Source: Novosphingobium sp. AAP83 (GTDB taxonomy: Bacteria; Pseudomonadota; Alphaproteobacteria; Sphingomonadales; Sphingomonadaceae). Taken from it: 64,000 nt of DNA. The stretch spans positions 1-64,000 of the forward strand of contig NZ_LJHY01000023.1 in NCBI RefSeq assembly GCF_001295795.1, given 5' to 3'. This document shows positions 34,732-43,285 of the stretch, in pieces. Positions within the stretch are counted from its first letter, which is position 1; every line of letters begins with the position of its first letter. Both the position numbers and the translations under genes were made by a program. The notes under the pieces were generated by a model. It worked only from the letters and a program-made list of their open reading frames with translations. It searched no databases and was not told where the DNA came from.

Positions 34732-34746
34732 GTTATGGGACATAAC
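34732..34746 (+). promoter_or_regulatory. leader dyad before TBDR copy 2
   Basis: GTTATG-GGA-CATAAC is a perfect 6-bp inverted repeat directly before TATGGGAGGTTCTGC and the start at 34762. It matches the element in front of copy 1. Confidence 0.5.
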
Positions 34747-34761
34747 TATGGGAGGTTCTGC

Positions 34762-37416
34762 ATGAAAGTCCGGTTTCAATCGGTGAGCGCACTTGCGCTT
34801 GCTGCATCCACACTTGCCCTGCCAACATCAGCCTTTGCGCAAAGCGAGCAAGCGGCTGAACAAGCCAGCAATGACGGCGGCATCGAGGCCATCATCGTCA
34901 CCGCGCAAAAGCGTGACCAGAACGTGCAAGACGTGCCAATTGCGATCACGGCGTTTTCTGGCAATAACCTGCGTGAACGCGCCGTAGTCGACATAGCCGC
35001 ACTCAGTGCCTTGGCACCAAACGTCAACCTTGATGGCGGGACGCCATTTTCAGGTTCATCTGCTATCCTCTCTGCCACGATACGCGGTATCGGTTCGGAT
35101 GACTTCGCCTTCAACATCGATCCCGGCGTTGGCATCTATCTTGATGGCGTATTCCTTGCCCGCACAGTCGGCGCCAATCAGGACTTGCCGGATGTTGAGC
35201 GCATCGAAGTTCTCAAAGGCCCGCAAGGCACGCTGTTTGGCCGCAACACCATCGGTGGTGCCATCTCGATCGTCACGCATAACCCCGGCAAGGAATTCAA
35301 GGTTACCGGCGATCTGACGACCGGCAGCTTCGATCTGTTCCGCGCACGCGCTACAATTGACCTGCCGCTGGCCGAAGGCCTTGGCGCTTCGGTTACCGGC
35401 GCTGTCACCAGCCGCAGCGGCTTCCAGCGCCGCATAGAATACAATGGCACCCCTGCCGAAATGCGCGCGATTTCGAATTCGGACAACTTCCGTTCTTTCC
35501 GCCATGTCGATTTCTCGAATTCGAGCCGCCAAAGCGACGATAACAACGTCAGCATGCGTGGTAAGCTGCGCTGGGATAATGGTGGCAAATTCCGCGCCAC
35601 ATTGGCGGGCGACTATAGCAATCAAAATACCTCAGCCCAGAATAACTCGATTCTGGCGACGCCCTTGGTGCCCAATGGCCCGTTTGCGCCAACTAACCCG
35701 TTCCCGGGCACCGGGATCAATCCGCGCAATCCACAGAACGGCATGCTGTTTGCCGGTCTCTACAACTTCTGTATCGGATCAACCCCCGAACAAATCGCGG
35801 CACGCGGCGCAGGCAACATCTGCGGCGCGCGCGGAACCAACCTTGATTCCGGCCGCCTCCTGTCGTCGCTTGCCAGCGTCAACGTCGACGCCGATCCCAC
35901 CAACAACCGTTTGCCATGGGACGGCCGTTTCATCACCGGCAATCCGGATACGAGTTACGCCACCGGTCCTTCAGCCAACCGCCTCCAAGCGTGGGGTGTA
36001 GCCGGAACGCTCGATTATGACGTGACGGACAACATCATGCTGAAATCGATCTCGGCGTTCCGCAAAACCAGTTGGACCGGCGGAACCGATGTTGACGGCT
36101 CTCCCCTCAGCATTCTTGAACTGACCTTCTCGCAAAACCAGGAACAGGTCAGCCAGGAAGTCCAATTGCTGGGCAACAACCTGCTCGACGGCAAACTGAA
36201 CTTCGTTCTGGGCGGTTTCTACTTCGAGGAATCGGGCGACCTGCAAAGCAACGTCGTGTTCAACGAAGGGCTGCTGCAGGCTGCGGGCGTAAATACTTTT
36301 GACACCAACAACTATGCCTTCTTCGGGCAAGTCGATTACAAATTGACGGATTGGATCAGCTTCACCGTCGGCGGGCGCTACACCAGAGAAAACAAAGAGT
36401 TCGAAGGCGGTCAGCGCGATTTGAACGGCGGCAGTTACAAGTTCTTCAATTGCGCCACACCCGATGGCACGATTAATCCCTTCGGTAACCACCCGCTGCA
36501 GCCGCCCGTTTCGGCAGGTGGCGCGAACTGCTTGACAGCGCTTGGGTTCCCGGATCCCAGCAACCCGGTCCGCCTGTACCCCGCTGGCGTAAACCGCAGG
36601 ACGTTCTCGAACTTCGCGCCTCGGGTGGGTGTCCAGTTGTACCCGAACGACGATGTCATGGTCTACGGCAACTATTCTGAAGGCTACAAGACAGGGGGAT
36701 GGACGACCCGCCTGTCCAACCCGCAAGGCAACGTCGCGCCAACCTTTGACGAGGAAATCGCCGAAACATGGGAAGTGGGCTTCAAATCAACCCTGTTTGA
36801 CCGCCGCCTCCAACTCAACGTTGCGGCGTTCTCGACCAATTACCAGAATATCCAGCTTAACCAGCAGGATGGCCCCTCCCCGGTGATTGACAATGCGGGT
36901 ACGGCGCGGATCAAGGGCTTTGAAGTCGAAGCGGTTATTGCCCCGGTACGCGGCCTCACCATCAACACCGCAATCGGCTATCTTGATGCCCAGTTCACCG
37001 AACTTTTGCCAAGCGTACAGCGCACGTCCGGGCCAATCCCCGGCTTCCGGGCAGGTGCTTCAGTCGGTAGCCAATTGCCAAAGACGGCAAATTGGTCGGT
37101 CAACGTCAGCCCTCGTTACGAAACGGCGCTGGGCAATGGCGGGTCTTTGGTGATCATGGGGGATTGGACGCATCGTACTGAAGTCTGGAATGATGTGGCC
37201 CGCTACCTCTCGTTGCGCCGTCCCGCAACGGACATCGTCAACGCCAATATTACCTATCGTGAACCAGGCAAACGCTGGGATCTGACTGTTGGCGGCACCA
37301 ACCTCGTCAACCAGCGATTCCTGATTAACGGTGCTGCCAATGACGCCGCAGGTGCCCACTACGGCAGCTTCAATCGCCCGCGCGAATGGTACGTGCGGAT
37401 GGGCTTTACATTCTGA
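34762..37416 (+). CDS. TonB-dependent receptor (copy 2 of duplicated module)
   Basis: 884 residues, with signal peptide to AFAQS, TonB-box region EAIIVTAQKRDQNVQDVPIAITAF, plug motif RIEVLKGPQGTLFGRNTIGGAISIVT and C-terminal REWYVRMGFTF. Most of the plug and barrel strands are the same as copy 1 (29663). Changes gather in predicted surface loops, for example FNCATPDGTINPFGNHPLQPP against FGCSNAAGTIAPFGNFPLAPP, and QRTSGPIPGF against QRPDVAGAIPGV. This pattern fits duplication followed by a shift in ligand. It follows AraC copy 2 and ends at a matching GCAA-loop terminator. Confidence 0.9.
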   Translation: MKVRFQSVSALALAASTLALPTSAFAQSEQAAEQASNDGGIEAIIVTAQKRDQNVQDVPIAITAFSGNNLRERAVVDIAALSALAPNVNLDGGTPFSGSSAILSATIRGIGSDDFAFNIDPGVGIYLDGVFLARTVGANQDLPDVERIEVLKGPQGTLFGRNTIGGAISIVTHNPGKEFKVTGDLTTGSFDLFRARATIDLPLAEGLGASVTGAVTSRSGFQRRIEYNGTPAEMRAISNSDNFRSFRHVDFSNSSRQSDDNNVSMRGKLRWDNGGKFRATLAGDYSNQNTSAQNNSILATPLVPNGPFAPTNPFPGTGINPRNPQNGMLFAGLYNFCIGSTPEQIAARGAGNICGARGTNLDSGRLLSSLASVNVDADPTNNRLPWDGRFITGNPDTSYATGPSANRLQAWGVAGTLDYDVTDNIMLKSISAFRKTSWTGGTDVDGSPLSILELTFSQNQEQVSQEVQLLGNNLLDGKLNFVLGGFYFEESGDLQSNVVFNEGLLQAAGVNTFDTNNYAFFGQVDYKLTDWISFTVGGRYTRENKEFEGGQRDLNGGSYKFFNCATPDGTINPFGNHPLQPPVSAGGANCLTALGFPDPSNPVRLYPAGVNRRTFSNFAPRVGVQLYPNDDVMVYGNYSEGYKTGGWTTRLSNPQGNVAPTFDEEIAETWEVGFKSTLFDRRLQLNVAAFSTNYQNIQLNQQDGPSPVIDNAGTARIKGFEVEAVIAPVRGLTINTAIGYLDAQFTELLPSVQRTSGPIPGFRAGASVGSQLPKTANWSVNVSPRYETALGNGGSLVIMGDWTHRTEVWNDVARYLSLRRPATDIVNANITYREPGKRWDLTVGGTNLVNQRFLINGAANDAAGAHYGSFNRPREWYVRMGFTF

Positions 37417-37423
37417 CCATCAA

Positions 37424-37447
37424 GGGGCCGACAGCAATGTCGGCCCC
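37424..37447 (+). terminator. rho-independent terminator after TBDR copy 2
   Basis: GGGGCCGACA pairs with TGTCGGCCCC around a GCAA tetraloop and is followed by GCATTTT, the same architecture as the terminator of copy 1. Confidence 0.85.
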
Positions 37448-37569
37448 GCATTTTAAGGGAAGGCCGCACGCACCCAAGCGCGGCTTCCTGCACCGGATCT
37501 GGCCTAGTGGCAGCAGCAGGATTATGCCGGTGCGCGCGCGCGAACGGGCGATCCAGTCTATACTCTCAG

Positions 37570-37990
37570 TCATGCCGCTAACTCCTTTTTCCGCGCGGCA
37601 TAGGCATTCCGCACCGCCGCGCGGCCGAGATCTTCAGCCTCACCCTCGGGCAATGGCGGGAAGATCGTGGTCTGCACCCAATCAAAGTGATTGTCGGGAT
37701 AGGGTGACAAGTCCTCGCCATTGGCCTGAACGAACGTGATGGTCTTGACGCCCAGCCCCGCCGCGCGCGCCGCGCCATAGCGCAAGGTCGGCCCCGCCGT
37801 ATCAATCGCGATCACTTCGGCGTCCGGATAGGCCTGCGCAATCGGCACCGCATTGTGCCCTACGGTGCAACCGATATCCAGGACGCGCTTGGGCTGCCAA
37901 CCGTGGCGAACAGGCCCACGTCATAGTTTGCACCCACCTTCACATCGCCGGGTCGTTCCTCGCTGTGATAGCCGCCGGGCTTATCGCCGC
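37570..37990 (-). pseudogene. SAM-dependent methyltransferase remnant, frameshift and deletion
   Basis: On the minus strand a 5' piece reads PGGYHSEERPGDVKVGANYDVGLFATVG. The frame then shifts to QPKRVLDIGCTVGHNAVPIAQAYPDAEVIAIDTAGPTL (motif I of class-I methyltransferases) and continues through NGEDLSPYPDNHFDWVQTTIF. After that it jumps to a C-terminal-like EAEDLGRAAVRNAYAARKKELAA-stop, so the second half of the domain is missing. The stop overlaps an ATG (37573) that opens a short frame, MTESIDWIARSRARTGIILL, which then runs into the TBDR terminator. This is a relic, not a working gene. Confidence 0.7.
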
Positions 37991-38078
37991 CTCATCATGG
38001 CTGGTGCGCGGCGTCATCGGCTGACGGGTGAGCGCCGGATAGGGCGATGGCCAGCCTTAGTTCGTCGTTTATAAGCCT

Positions 38079-38825
38079 TCAAAACTCGGAGAACAACCGG
38101 CCCAAACCTTCGATCCGGTCTGTAATCCCCAGCGTGCGCAAGGCGTGCCAATAGGTCGCGGTGTTGATCGCGATCACCGGCTTATCCAGCTTCATCTCGT
38201 ATTCCGCTGCAAGGCTGACCATCGACAGGTTGGTGCCAACCTGCACAATCGCGTCAACGTCCGGCCCGTTCAGATGATCGATCACCCCGCGCAAGTGCTG
38301 CGGGGTTACCTTGGCGATATCGGTCCAGCATTTGCACTCCAGCGGCACGTCGCGCACCACCGAAAAACCGGATTCCTCAAGGAACCTGCGCACTTCGGCA
38401 TTGGCCACCGGATAATAGGGCGAAACGAAGCTGACGTTTTTGACATTGCCATAGGCATGAAGCGCTGCCGCAATCGATTCCGATCCGGTCGAAGCGCCAA
38501 CGCCCGCAATGGCCTCAACTTCGGCCTTGAACTTCCGGCCGCCCGCAACTCCGCCGTAAAACGTGATCGCCGACATGCCGAGCACGAGATATTCAGGGCG
38601 CAGCGTCATGGCAGAGCGCACCGCGTCCATCGTGTTGGCCGCAATCGCGGTGGTGCCCGCCAGAAAATCCTCGTTCGATAACGCTACCGGATCTTCCACG
38701 TAAATCCGCGCAAAGTGGTTGGTCACACCTGCCGGACGCATGCGCTCCATATCGGGCTGAACGATCGTATTGGTGGAAGGGGCGATCACGCCAAGACAGG
38801 CACGGTAGCCTTGCACATCGACCAT
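38079..38825 (-). CDS. maleate isomerase / arylmalonate decarboxylase-family protein
   Basis: 248 residues of the Asp/Glu racemase superfamily, branch of maleate cis-trans isomerase and arylmalonate decarboxylase. It has GVIAPSTNTIVQPDMERMRP, YLVLGMSAITFYGG, VSFVSPYYPVANAEVRRFL, DAIVQVGTNLSMVSLAAE and VIAINTATYWHALRTLGI. The positions that hold catalytic cysteines in maleate isomerase read LGMSAI and QVGTNLS here, so the usual two-cysteine mechanism is not supported; this appears to be a distinct subfamily. The start at 38825 (MVDVQGYR) has GGAGA upstream. It follows the monooxygenase gene across a large hairpin. Confidence 0.75.
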   Translation of the reverse strand: MVDVQGYRACLGVIAPSTNTIVQPDMERMRPAGVTNHFARIYVEDPVALSNEDFLAGTTAIAANTMDAVRSAMTLRPEYLVLGMSAITFYGGVAGGRKFKAEVEAIAGVGASTGSESIAAALHAYGNVKNVSFVSPYYPVANAEVRRFLEESGFSVVRDVPLECKCWTDIAKVTPQHLRGVIDHLNGPDVDAIVQVGTNLSMVSLAAEYEMKLDKPVIAINTATYWHALRTLGITDRIEGLGRLFSEF

Positions 38826-38841
38826 GAGGTTTTTCTCCAAA

Positions 38842-38879
38842 GGGGCGGTGCGGCAGTCCCACCACTGCCGCGCCGCCCC
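38842..38879 (-). terminator. large intergenic hairpin between monooxygenase and isomerase genes
   Basis: A 16-bp stem (GGGGCGGTGCGGCAGT against ACTGCCGCGCCGCCCC, one G-T pair) with a 6-nt loop. Read on the minus strand it follows the monooxygenase stop by 12 bases and is followed by TTTGGAG, the isomerase ribosome site. It may act as a partial terminator or an mRNA-stability element that uncouples the two genes. Confidence 0.6.
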
Positions 38880-38891
38880 GGTTTGATGGGT

Positions 38892-40100
38892 TCAGTTTAT
38901 CTCGGCCGCCTGGCCGAGGCTGTCGAACATCGCTTGGCGCAGCAGATAATTGCGGCGCGTTACGTCATTTTGCTTGATCGCGAGCATTTTCTGCCGGCGC
39001 GCTTCGTGCGCTTCGTCCTGCCCACCCTTGATCAGCGCCATGTTTTCCTTGGTCTGCATCTGGGTGAAGCTGTGCGTCACTTCGCGGCGCTGCCGGTCAT
39101 AAAGCGCAAGGTTGGTGTTCAGATCGGCCTTGCCGCGCAGCACCGGTTCCAGCTTTTCGAACAGGTTGAACGCATCGTGCACGCCCGAATTCATGCCAAA
39201 GCCGCCCAGCGGATTGTTAAGGTGCGCCGCATCGCCCATCAGCATCACGCGGCCTTTGCGGAACGATTTGGCCACGCGCTGATGCACGCGGTACAGCGTG
39301 CGATGTTCGGTTTTCACGCTTGCGCCATCGCCCAGCAGCCGGTCAAAGATGCCGTTCTTGATGGAATCAGAGCGCAATTCGTCATCGCTCAGCGAACCAT
39401 CGGTTGGCACCAGCACGCGCCACAGCGATGGTACGCGCAGCAACACCAGCCATTCTAGCGGATCGGAAACGTAATTCACCAACGCCAGATTGGGCAGATG
39501 ATCGGCCAGTTCCACATGCGTTGAAAGGCACAAGAACCGTTCGGGATACGTGAACCCGTCAAACTCGATGCCCAGCCATTTGCGCACAATCGAATTGGCA
39601 CCATCGGCACCCACCAGAAAATCGGCGCGCAACCGGTTCACGCCAAACGCGGTTTCGGTCCACAGATCAACGCCGCTGTCGTCTTCCTTGAACGTCAGCA
39701 GGCGTTGGCTAAAGCGCATTTGCGCGTTGGCGTACTTCTCAAGGCCGCCTGCCAGCGCGCGCGAAAGATGATACTGCTCGCACTGGATGCGGAAGGGATA
39801 GCGCGTCACATCGCTGATTTCGCTCAGGTCAAAATCGATCACTTCCCCCGAAGTGCGATCTCGCCAGTGATAAACCGGTGCCTTCAGTCCCTTTTCCAGC
39901 AGCATCGGGGTGATCCCGATGGTATCAAGCATTTCCAACGTCGGCGGGTGGAAGGTTGATGCCCGCAAATCCTGCGCACAATCTTCGCCGGCTTCCAGCA
40001 CGACAACATCCACCCCCGCTTGGGCCAGCAGCGTTGCCAGAACCGTGCCTACCGGGCCTGCTCCGACAATCGCCACCTGGCACCGTTCAACCCCTGTCAT
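38892..40100 (-). CDS. FAD-dependent aromatic monooxygenase (MhpA/PHBH-like)
   Basis: 402 residues of the single-component flavoprotein hydroxylase family. It has the dinucleotide motif VAIVGAGPVGTVLATLLAQAGVDVVVLE at residues 9-36, the middle motif ADFLVGADGANSIVRK, and the FAD-ribityl motif GRVMLMGDAAHLNNPLGGFGMNSGVHDAFNL. The aspartate-Gly motif and length fit enzymes that hydroxylate a phenolic or heteroaromatic ring using NAD(P)H and O2, such as 3-(3-hydroxyphenyl)propionate hydroxylase. It probably shares a transcript with the isomerase-family gene and is divergent from the serine hydrolase, with a palindromic operator between them. Confidence 0.85.
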   Translation of the reverse strand: MTGVERCQVAIVGAGPVGTVLATLLAQAGVDVVVLEAGEDCAQDLRASTFHPPTLEMLDTIGITPMLLEKGLKAPVYHWRDRTSGEVIDFDLSEISDVTRYPFRIQCEQYHLSRALAGGLEKYANAQMRFSQRLLTFKEDDSGVDLWTETAFGVNRLRADFLVGADGANSIVRKWLGIEFDGFTYPERFLCLSTHVELADHLPNLALVNYVSDPLEWLVLLRVPSLWRVLVPTDGSLSDDELRSDSIKNGIFDRLLGDGASVKTEHRTLYRVHQRVAKSFRKGRVMLMGDAAHLNNPLGGFGMNSGVHDAFNLFEKLEPVLRGKADLNTNLALYDRQRREVTHSFTQMQTKENMALIKGGQDEAHEARRQKMLAIKQNDVTRRNYLLRQAMFDSLGQAAEIN

Positions 40101-40177
40101 ATCCAGCGGACTCCAATTTCATTTCCGGCTTTGGGTATGAACGCTCGGCTTTGAGAGGACGCCTCATCCTGTAGAAC

Positions 40178-40194
40178 TATCCGCCTTGCGGTGA
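40178..40194. promoter_or_regulatory. island palindrome, site 1
   Basis: TATCCGCCTTGCGGTGA: core CCGC-CTT-GCGG. It lies in the divergent gap, 78 bp from the monooxygenase start and 121 bp from the serine hydrolase start. See sites at 41707, 44738, 45412, 54565 and 56832. Confidence 0.5.
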
Positions 40195-40314
40195 TTGCGC
40201 GGGGTAGGCTTCTTAAAGTCGCGCAAATCCGGACACTTGCTGCTATCACCCGATGGCGATGCCGGGCCTGTTTCGGCACTGTTTGGGCGTGGGGAATGTG
40301 TGGAGACATAAGAC

Positions 40315-41550
40315 ATGATCGCCAGACGGATCGGCCATTCCATCACGGTTTTGGCAGCAATTGCAGCAGTATTAAGCGTTCCTGCAACAGCCCAAACCGC
40401 CAGCGACAACGCCGAGGCGATCTATCGACAGCGATTGGCGGTGTTCCTCAAAGACCCCGGCAACCTGCTTTACGAACCGACCGAACCTTTGCGCGGCACG
40501 CCCCGTTGGAAGCCGCTGGCCATGGCACCCGTGGCCAAGCGCGGTATCCTGGCCGAAGCGCTGGAAAAGGCGCGCAGCTATGCCGCTATGATGAACAGCA
40601 GCGCATTCATTGTGTGGCGCGATGGCAAATTGATCACACAATGGTACGCGCCCGGCGTTACCGCAAACACGCCGATTACGTCCAAATCGTTGTCCAAGCC
40701 GCTCACCGCCATCGCCGTGGGCCGTGCGATTTCACTCGGCAAGATCCGCTCGATAGATCAATCCATCGCCGATTTCGTCCCATCGGCCAAAGGCACGCCT
40801 AAGGAAAAGATCACCATCCGCTTCCTGCTCGATATGCGCTCGGGCATGCTCGATCAGGGCTTTAACACAGATCCCGAACACCCCTACAACCGCGCGCTGC
40901 TGCACCCCGATTTCGGCCAGCAGATCCTCGAAACATATCCGATGCCGCATGAAGTGGGTAAGCATTACTCTTATGCCAATGCTCCCAGCGATCTGATCGC
41001 GATGGTGATCGAAGGCGCCACCGGCATCCGCTACGGCGAATTCGTCACACGCGAGGTACTGATGCCACTGGGGGCGCAGGGCGGCACGATGTGGGTGGGC
41101 AAACCCGGCGGTCTTGCCCATGCCGGCTGTTGCGCCACCATGCCCGCCGACACTTACCTTCGCTTTGCTGTGCTGTTGCTTGATGATGGCGTGTGGCAGG
41201 GCAAACGGCTCCTGCCCAAGGGCTATGTGATGCAAATGCGCAAGGGCACGCCTGAAAATCCGCACTTCGGCTTGGGTATCTGGATTGGTGAGCCCTACAA
41301 GCAGCGCCGCCCGTTCGGCGCACCGGGGATGCTCGGGCCGCATGTGCTGCATTCCGAACCGTTCCTCGATCCGGACTTGTTCATGTTCGATGGCAATTCG
41401 AACCAGTTGGTCGCGATCAGCCCCAAACACCGCCTGATCGTGCTGCGTGTGGGCGCCACCCCGCCTGCGCCCAAGGATGGCTCGCCCGAATGGGACAACG
41501 CCTTCCTGCCCAATACCCTGATCCGGGGGCTTACCGCTTCGAAGAAGTGA
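40315..41550 (+). CDS. exported serine hydrolase, class C beta-lactamase fold
   Basis: 411 residues. It has a signal peptide (GHSITVLAAIAAVLSVPATAQ). The SxxK motif falls in ITSKSLSKPLTAIAVGRAI near residue 127, and the YxN motif is in GKHYSYANAPSDLIAMVIEG. Downstream segments (KTI-like region and GLGIWIGEPY) fit the beta-lactamase/esterase/6-aminohexanoate-dimer hydrolase group rather than a true lactamase. It would act in the periplasm on an ester or amide. It is divergent from the FAD monooxygenase, and both lie beside palindrome site 1. Confidence 0.8.
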   Translation: MIARRIGHSITVLAAIAAVLSVPATAQTASDNAEAIYRQRLAVFLKDPGNLLYEPTEPLRGTPRWKPLAMAPVAKRGILAEALEKARSYAAMMNSSAFIVWRDGKLITQWYAPGVTANTPITSKSLSKPLTAIAVGRAISLGKIRSIDQSIADFVPSAKGTPKEKITIRFLLDMRSGMLDQGFNTDPEHPYNRALLHPDFGQQILETYPMPHEVGKHYSYANAPSDLIAMVIEGATGIRYGEFVTREVLMPLGAQGGTMWVGKPGGLAHAGCCATMPADTYLRFAVLLLDDGVWQGKRLLPKGYVMQMRKGTPENPHFGLGIWIGEPYKQRRPFGAPGMLGPHVLHSEPFLDPDLFMFDGNSNQLVAISPKHRLIVLRVGATPPAPKDGSPEWDNAFLPNTLIRGLTASKK

Positions 41551-41706
41551 TTTCTGCCAGCCGCTTTGCGAAATCAAAAGTAGACATGTCAGGATCCACA
41601 ATCATTGGGAATGCCCCTGCCAAGCTTGGCGCGCTTTAGCAGGCTGCTGATCCAGATTAGCCGACCGGCGCTCTATTGCACATATTGTTCGCGCCGAATT
41701 GCAAAC

Positions 41707-41723
41707 TGTCCGCCACACGGACA
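41707..41723. promoter_or_regulatory. island palindrome, site 2
   Basis: TGTCCGCCACACGGACA; extended arms CTGTCCG and CGGACAG with a 5-bp spacer (41706-41724). It is 192 bp before the MFS transporter start. Confidence 0.5.
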
Positions 41724-41752
41724 GGACGCCAGAGATACCATTTGCAGGCTCA

Positions 41753-41773
41753 CATTGCGATAGCATCGCAATG
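41753..41773. promoter_or_regulatory. second operator candidate ahead of MFS transporter 1
   Basis: CATTGCGAT and ATCGCAATG form a perfect 9-bp inverted repeat with spacer AGC. It is unrelated in sequence to the neighbouring palindrome, so a second regulator is likely. Confidence 0.5.
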
Positions 41774-41914
41774 CACGCCTGATCCCAAAGCCCAGTCTTG
41801 CCGCGTTCCGCTATCAGGCATTTGAACGCAATGGTCGGACCATTGGGCTTAGGCTTCGGTCAAGCCTTGGAGAAAAGTGCAGTCTATTCCGCCGTTCCTC
41901 TTGCACGAAGAAGC

Positions 41915-43276
41915 ATGATGCAGACCAATCAACAAAAACTCCCACTCTCAATCTGTCTCGGCTTCGGCGTTGGCACAGTGGGGGTTTCGATCATGCTTAA
42001 CGCGGTGACCGTATATTTTCCAGCATTCATGTCTACTGTACTTGGGCAATCACCTGAAATTGCTGGCTATCTGCTAATGGCATCCAAACTTGCAGATGCA
42101 GCAATCGATGTGACGGTGGGTTCACTCAGCGATCGTACCCAATCGCGCTGGGGGCGTCGCAAACCGTTCTTGATGGCCGGGGCCCTCCTGTCCGCCATTT
42201 CGTTTCTGATGTTGTTTGCACCTCCGGTCACCGGCCAAGGTCCGCTGATCGCCTGGATGATCGCCGCGCTTTTGATCTATTCCACGGCGTATTCCCTGTT
42301 CAATGTGCCCTATATGGCAATGCCTGCAGAACTAACCAACGGCTTTCACGACCGCACCCGGCTGTTATCGTTTCGTACCGTGTTCGTTTCGATCGGCCAA
42401 CTTTTGGCGATGGCAGGCACGGCGGCGTTGATAAAGCACGGAGGCAGTGGCGCAGACGGCTTCTTTACGATGGGTCTTGTGATGGCGCTAATCATAGGCG
42501 GCGCAATGACCGCTACCGCGTTAGCCGTTCCCGTTCAGCATGGTTCCATCCAGCAAAACCAAGGCGCAGTTTCCATCAACCGCCATTTGCCCGGTGTAGC
42601 AGATATGCGCAGCATCGCGCGTAACCGTCCGTTTATGCTGTTGCTCGGCGCCAAAGTGTTTCAGTTTCTCGCGTTCGCCTCTATCGCGTCAACGGGGCTG
42701 CTGTTCATGCTCAATGTGCTTGGCATCGGCTATGACGGCCAGATAATCTTGGCGGTTACACAGAACATTGTCGTTGCGTTTAGCATGCCGCTTTGGGTTC
42801 GCTGCGGCAGGCGTTTTGGCAAACGTGCAACATATCTTGCGGGTGTTGTGCTTTTCTGCGGCACCGCGCTCAGTTGGTTGCTGGCGGACCGCTCTATCAG
42901 CACGATTGCCCTTGTCGCGCGCGGTATCATGAGTGGCGCAGGATCGGGTGCGATCCTACTCATGTCGGTATCGATGCTTGGTGACGCACTTGCCTATGAC
43001 CGGCTTCTGAGTGGCAAAGCGCGTGAGGCATTGCTCTCCAGCACGATTGCGGTGATCGAAAAGGTCAGTTTCGCGCTGGGCGTTGCGGTTCTTGGCGCGT
43101 TCCTTAGCTTGTATCACTACGTACCCACCACCGGCGGGGCATTGACCGCTCAACCCGAAAGCGCGCTTACTGCACTTAAGATGGGTTTCGCCGTAATCCC
43201 CATGGTGCTGTTCGCCATAAACGGCCTTTTCTTGTCGAGCTATGATTTGGACGAAAAAAAGCTGGCAGGAGCGTGA
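41915..43276 (+). CDS. MFS transporter, glycoside-pentoside-hexuronide (GPH) type, 1
   Basis: 453 residues with about 12 membrane helices. The GPH signature after helix 2 reads DAAIDVTVGSLSDRTQSRWGRRKPFLMAG, and the family-typical YSLFNVPYMAMPAELT follows helix 4. GPH carriers are cation symporters for sugars and conjugates, though many sphingomonad members sit in catabolic clusters for other compounds. The start at 41915 is preferred because the upstream extension has no membrane-protein character and GAAGAAG lies just before. It converges on a second GPH carrier of identical length. Confidence 0.85.
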   Translation: MMQTNQQKLPLSICLGFGVGTVGVSIMLNAVTVYFPAFMSTVLGQSPEIAGYLLMASKLADAAIDVTVGSLSDRTQSRWGRRKPFLMAGALLSAISFLMLFAPPVTGQGPLIAWMIAALLIYSTAYSLFNVPYMAMPAELTNGFHDRTRLLSFRTVFVSIGQLLAMAGTAALIKHGGSGADGFFTMGLVMALIIGGAMTATALAVPVQHGSIQQNQGAVSINRHLPGVADMRSIARNRPFMLLLGAKVFQFLAFASIASTGLLFMLNVLGIGYDGQIILAVTQNIVVAFSMPLWVRCGRRFGKRATYLAGVVLFCGTALSWLLADRSISTIALVARGIMSGAGSGAILLMSVSMLGDALAYDRLLSGKAREALLSSTIAVIEKVSFALGVAVLGAFLSLYHYVPTTGGALTAQPESALTALKMGFAVIPMVLFAINGLFLSSYDLDEKKLAGA

Positions 43277-43285
43277 AGGCTGGGA

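Larger units (their letters stand above)
41551..41914. other. 364-bp intergenic control region ahead of MFS transporter 1
   Basis: No gene is seen. The region holds two separate inverted repeats (41706-41724 and 41753-41773) and no convincing terminator for the upstream hydrolase. It probably contains the transporter promoter and operators. Confidence 0.5.

Noticed and set aside
38842..40100. Assignment of the monooxygenase/isomerase pair, the amidase and the amine oxidase to nicotine or nicotinate degradation (nic-like)
   Set aside because: The isomerase-family protein lacks the needed cysteines, no NicX-type ring-cleaving dioxygenase or NicA/B hydroxylase is present, and the amidase looks closer to carbamoylsarcosine amidase than to maleamate amidase. 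Only a loose parallel remains.
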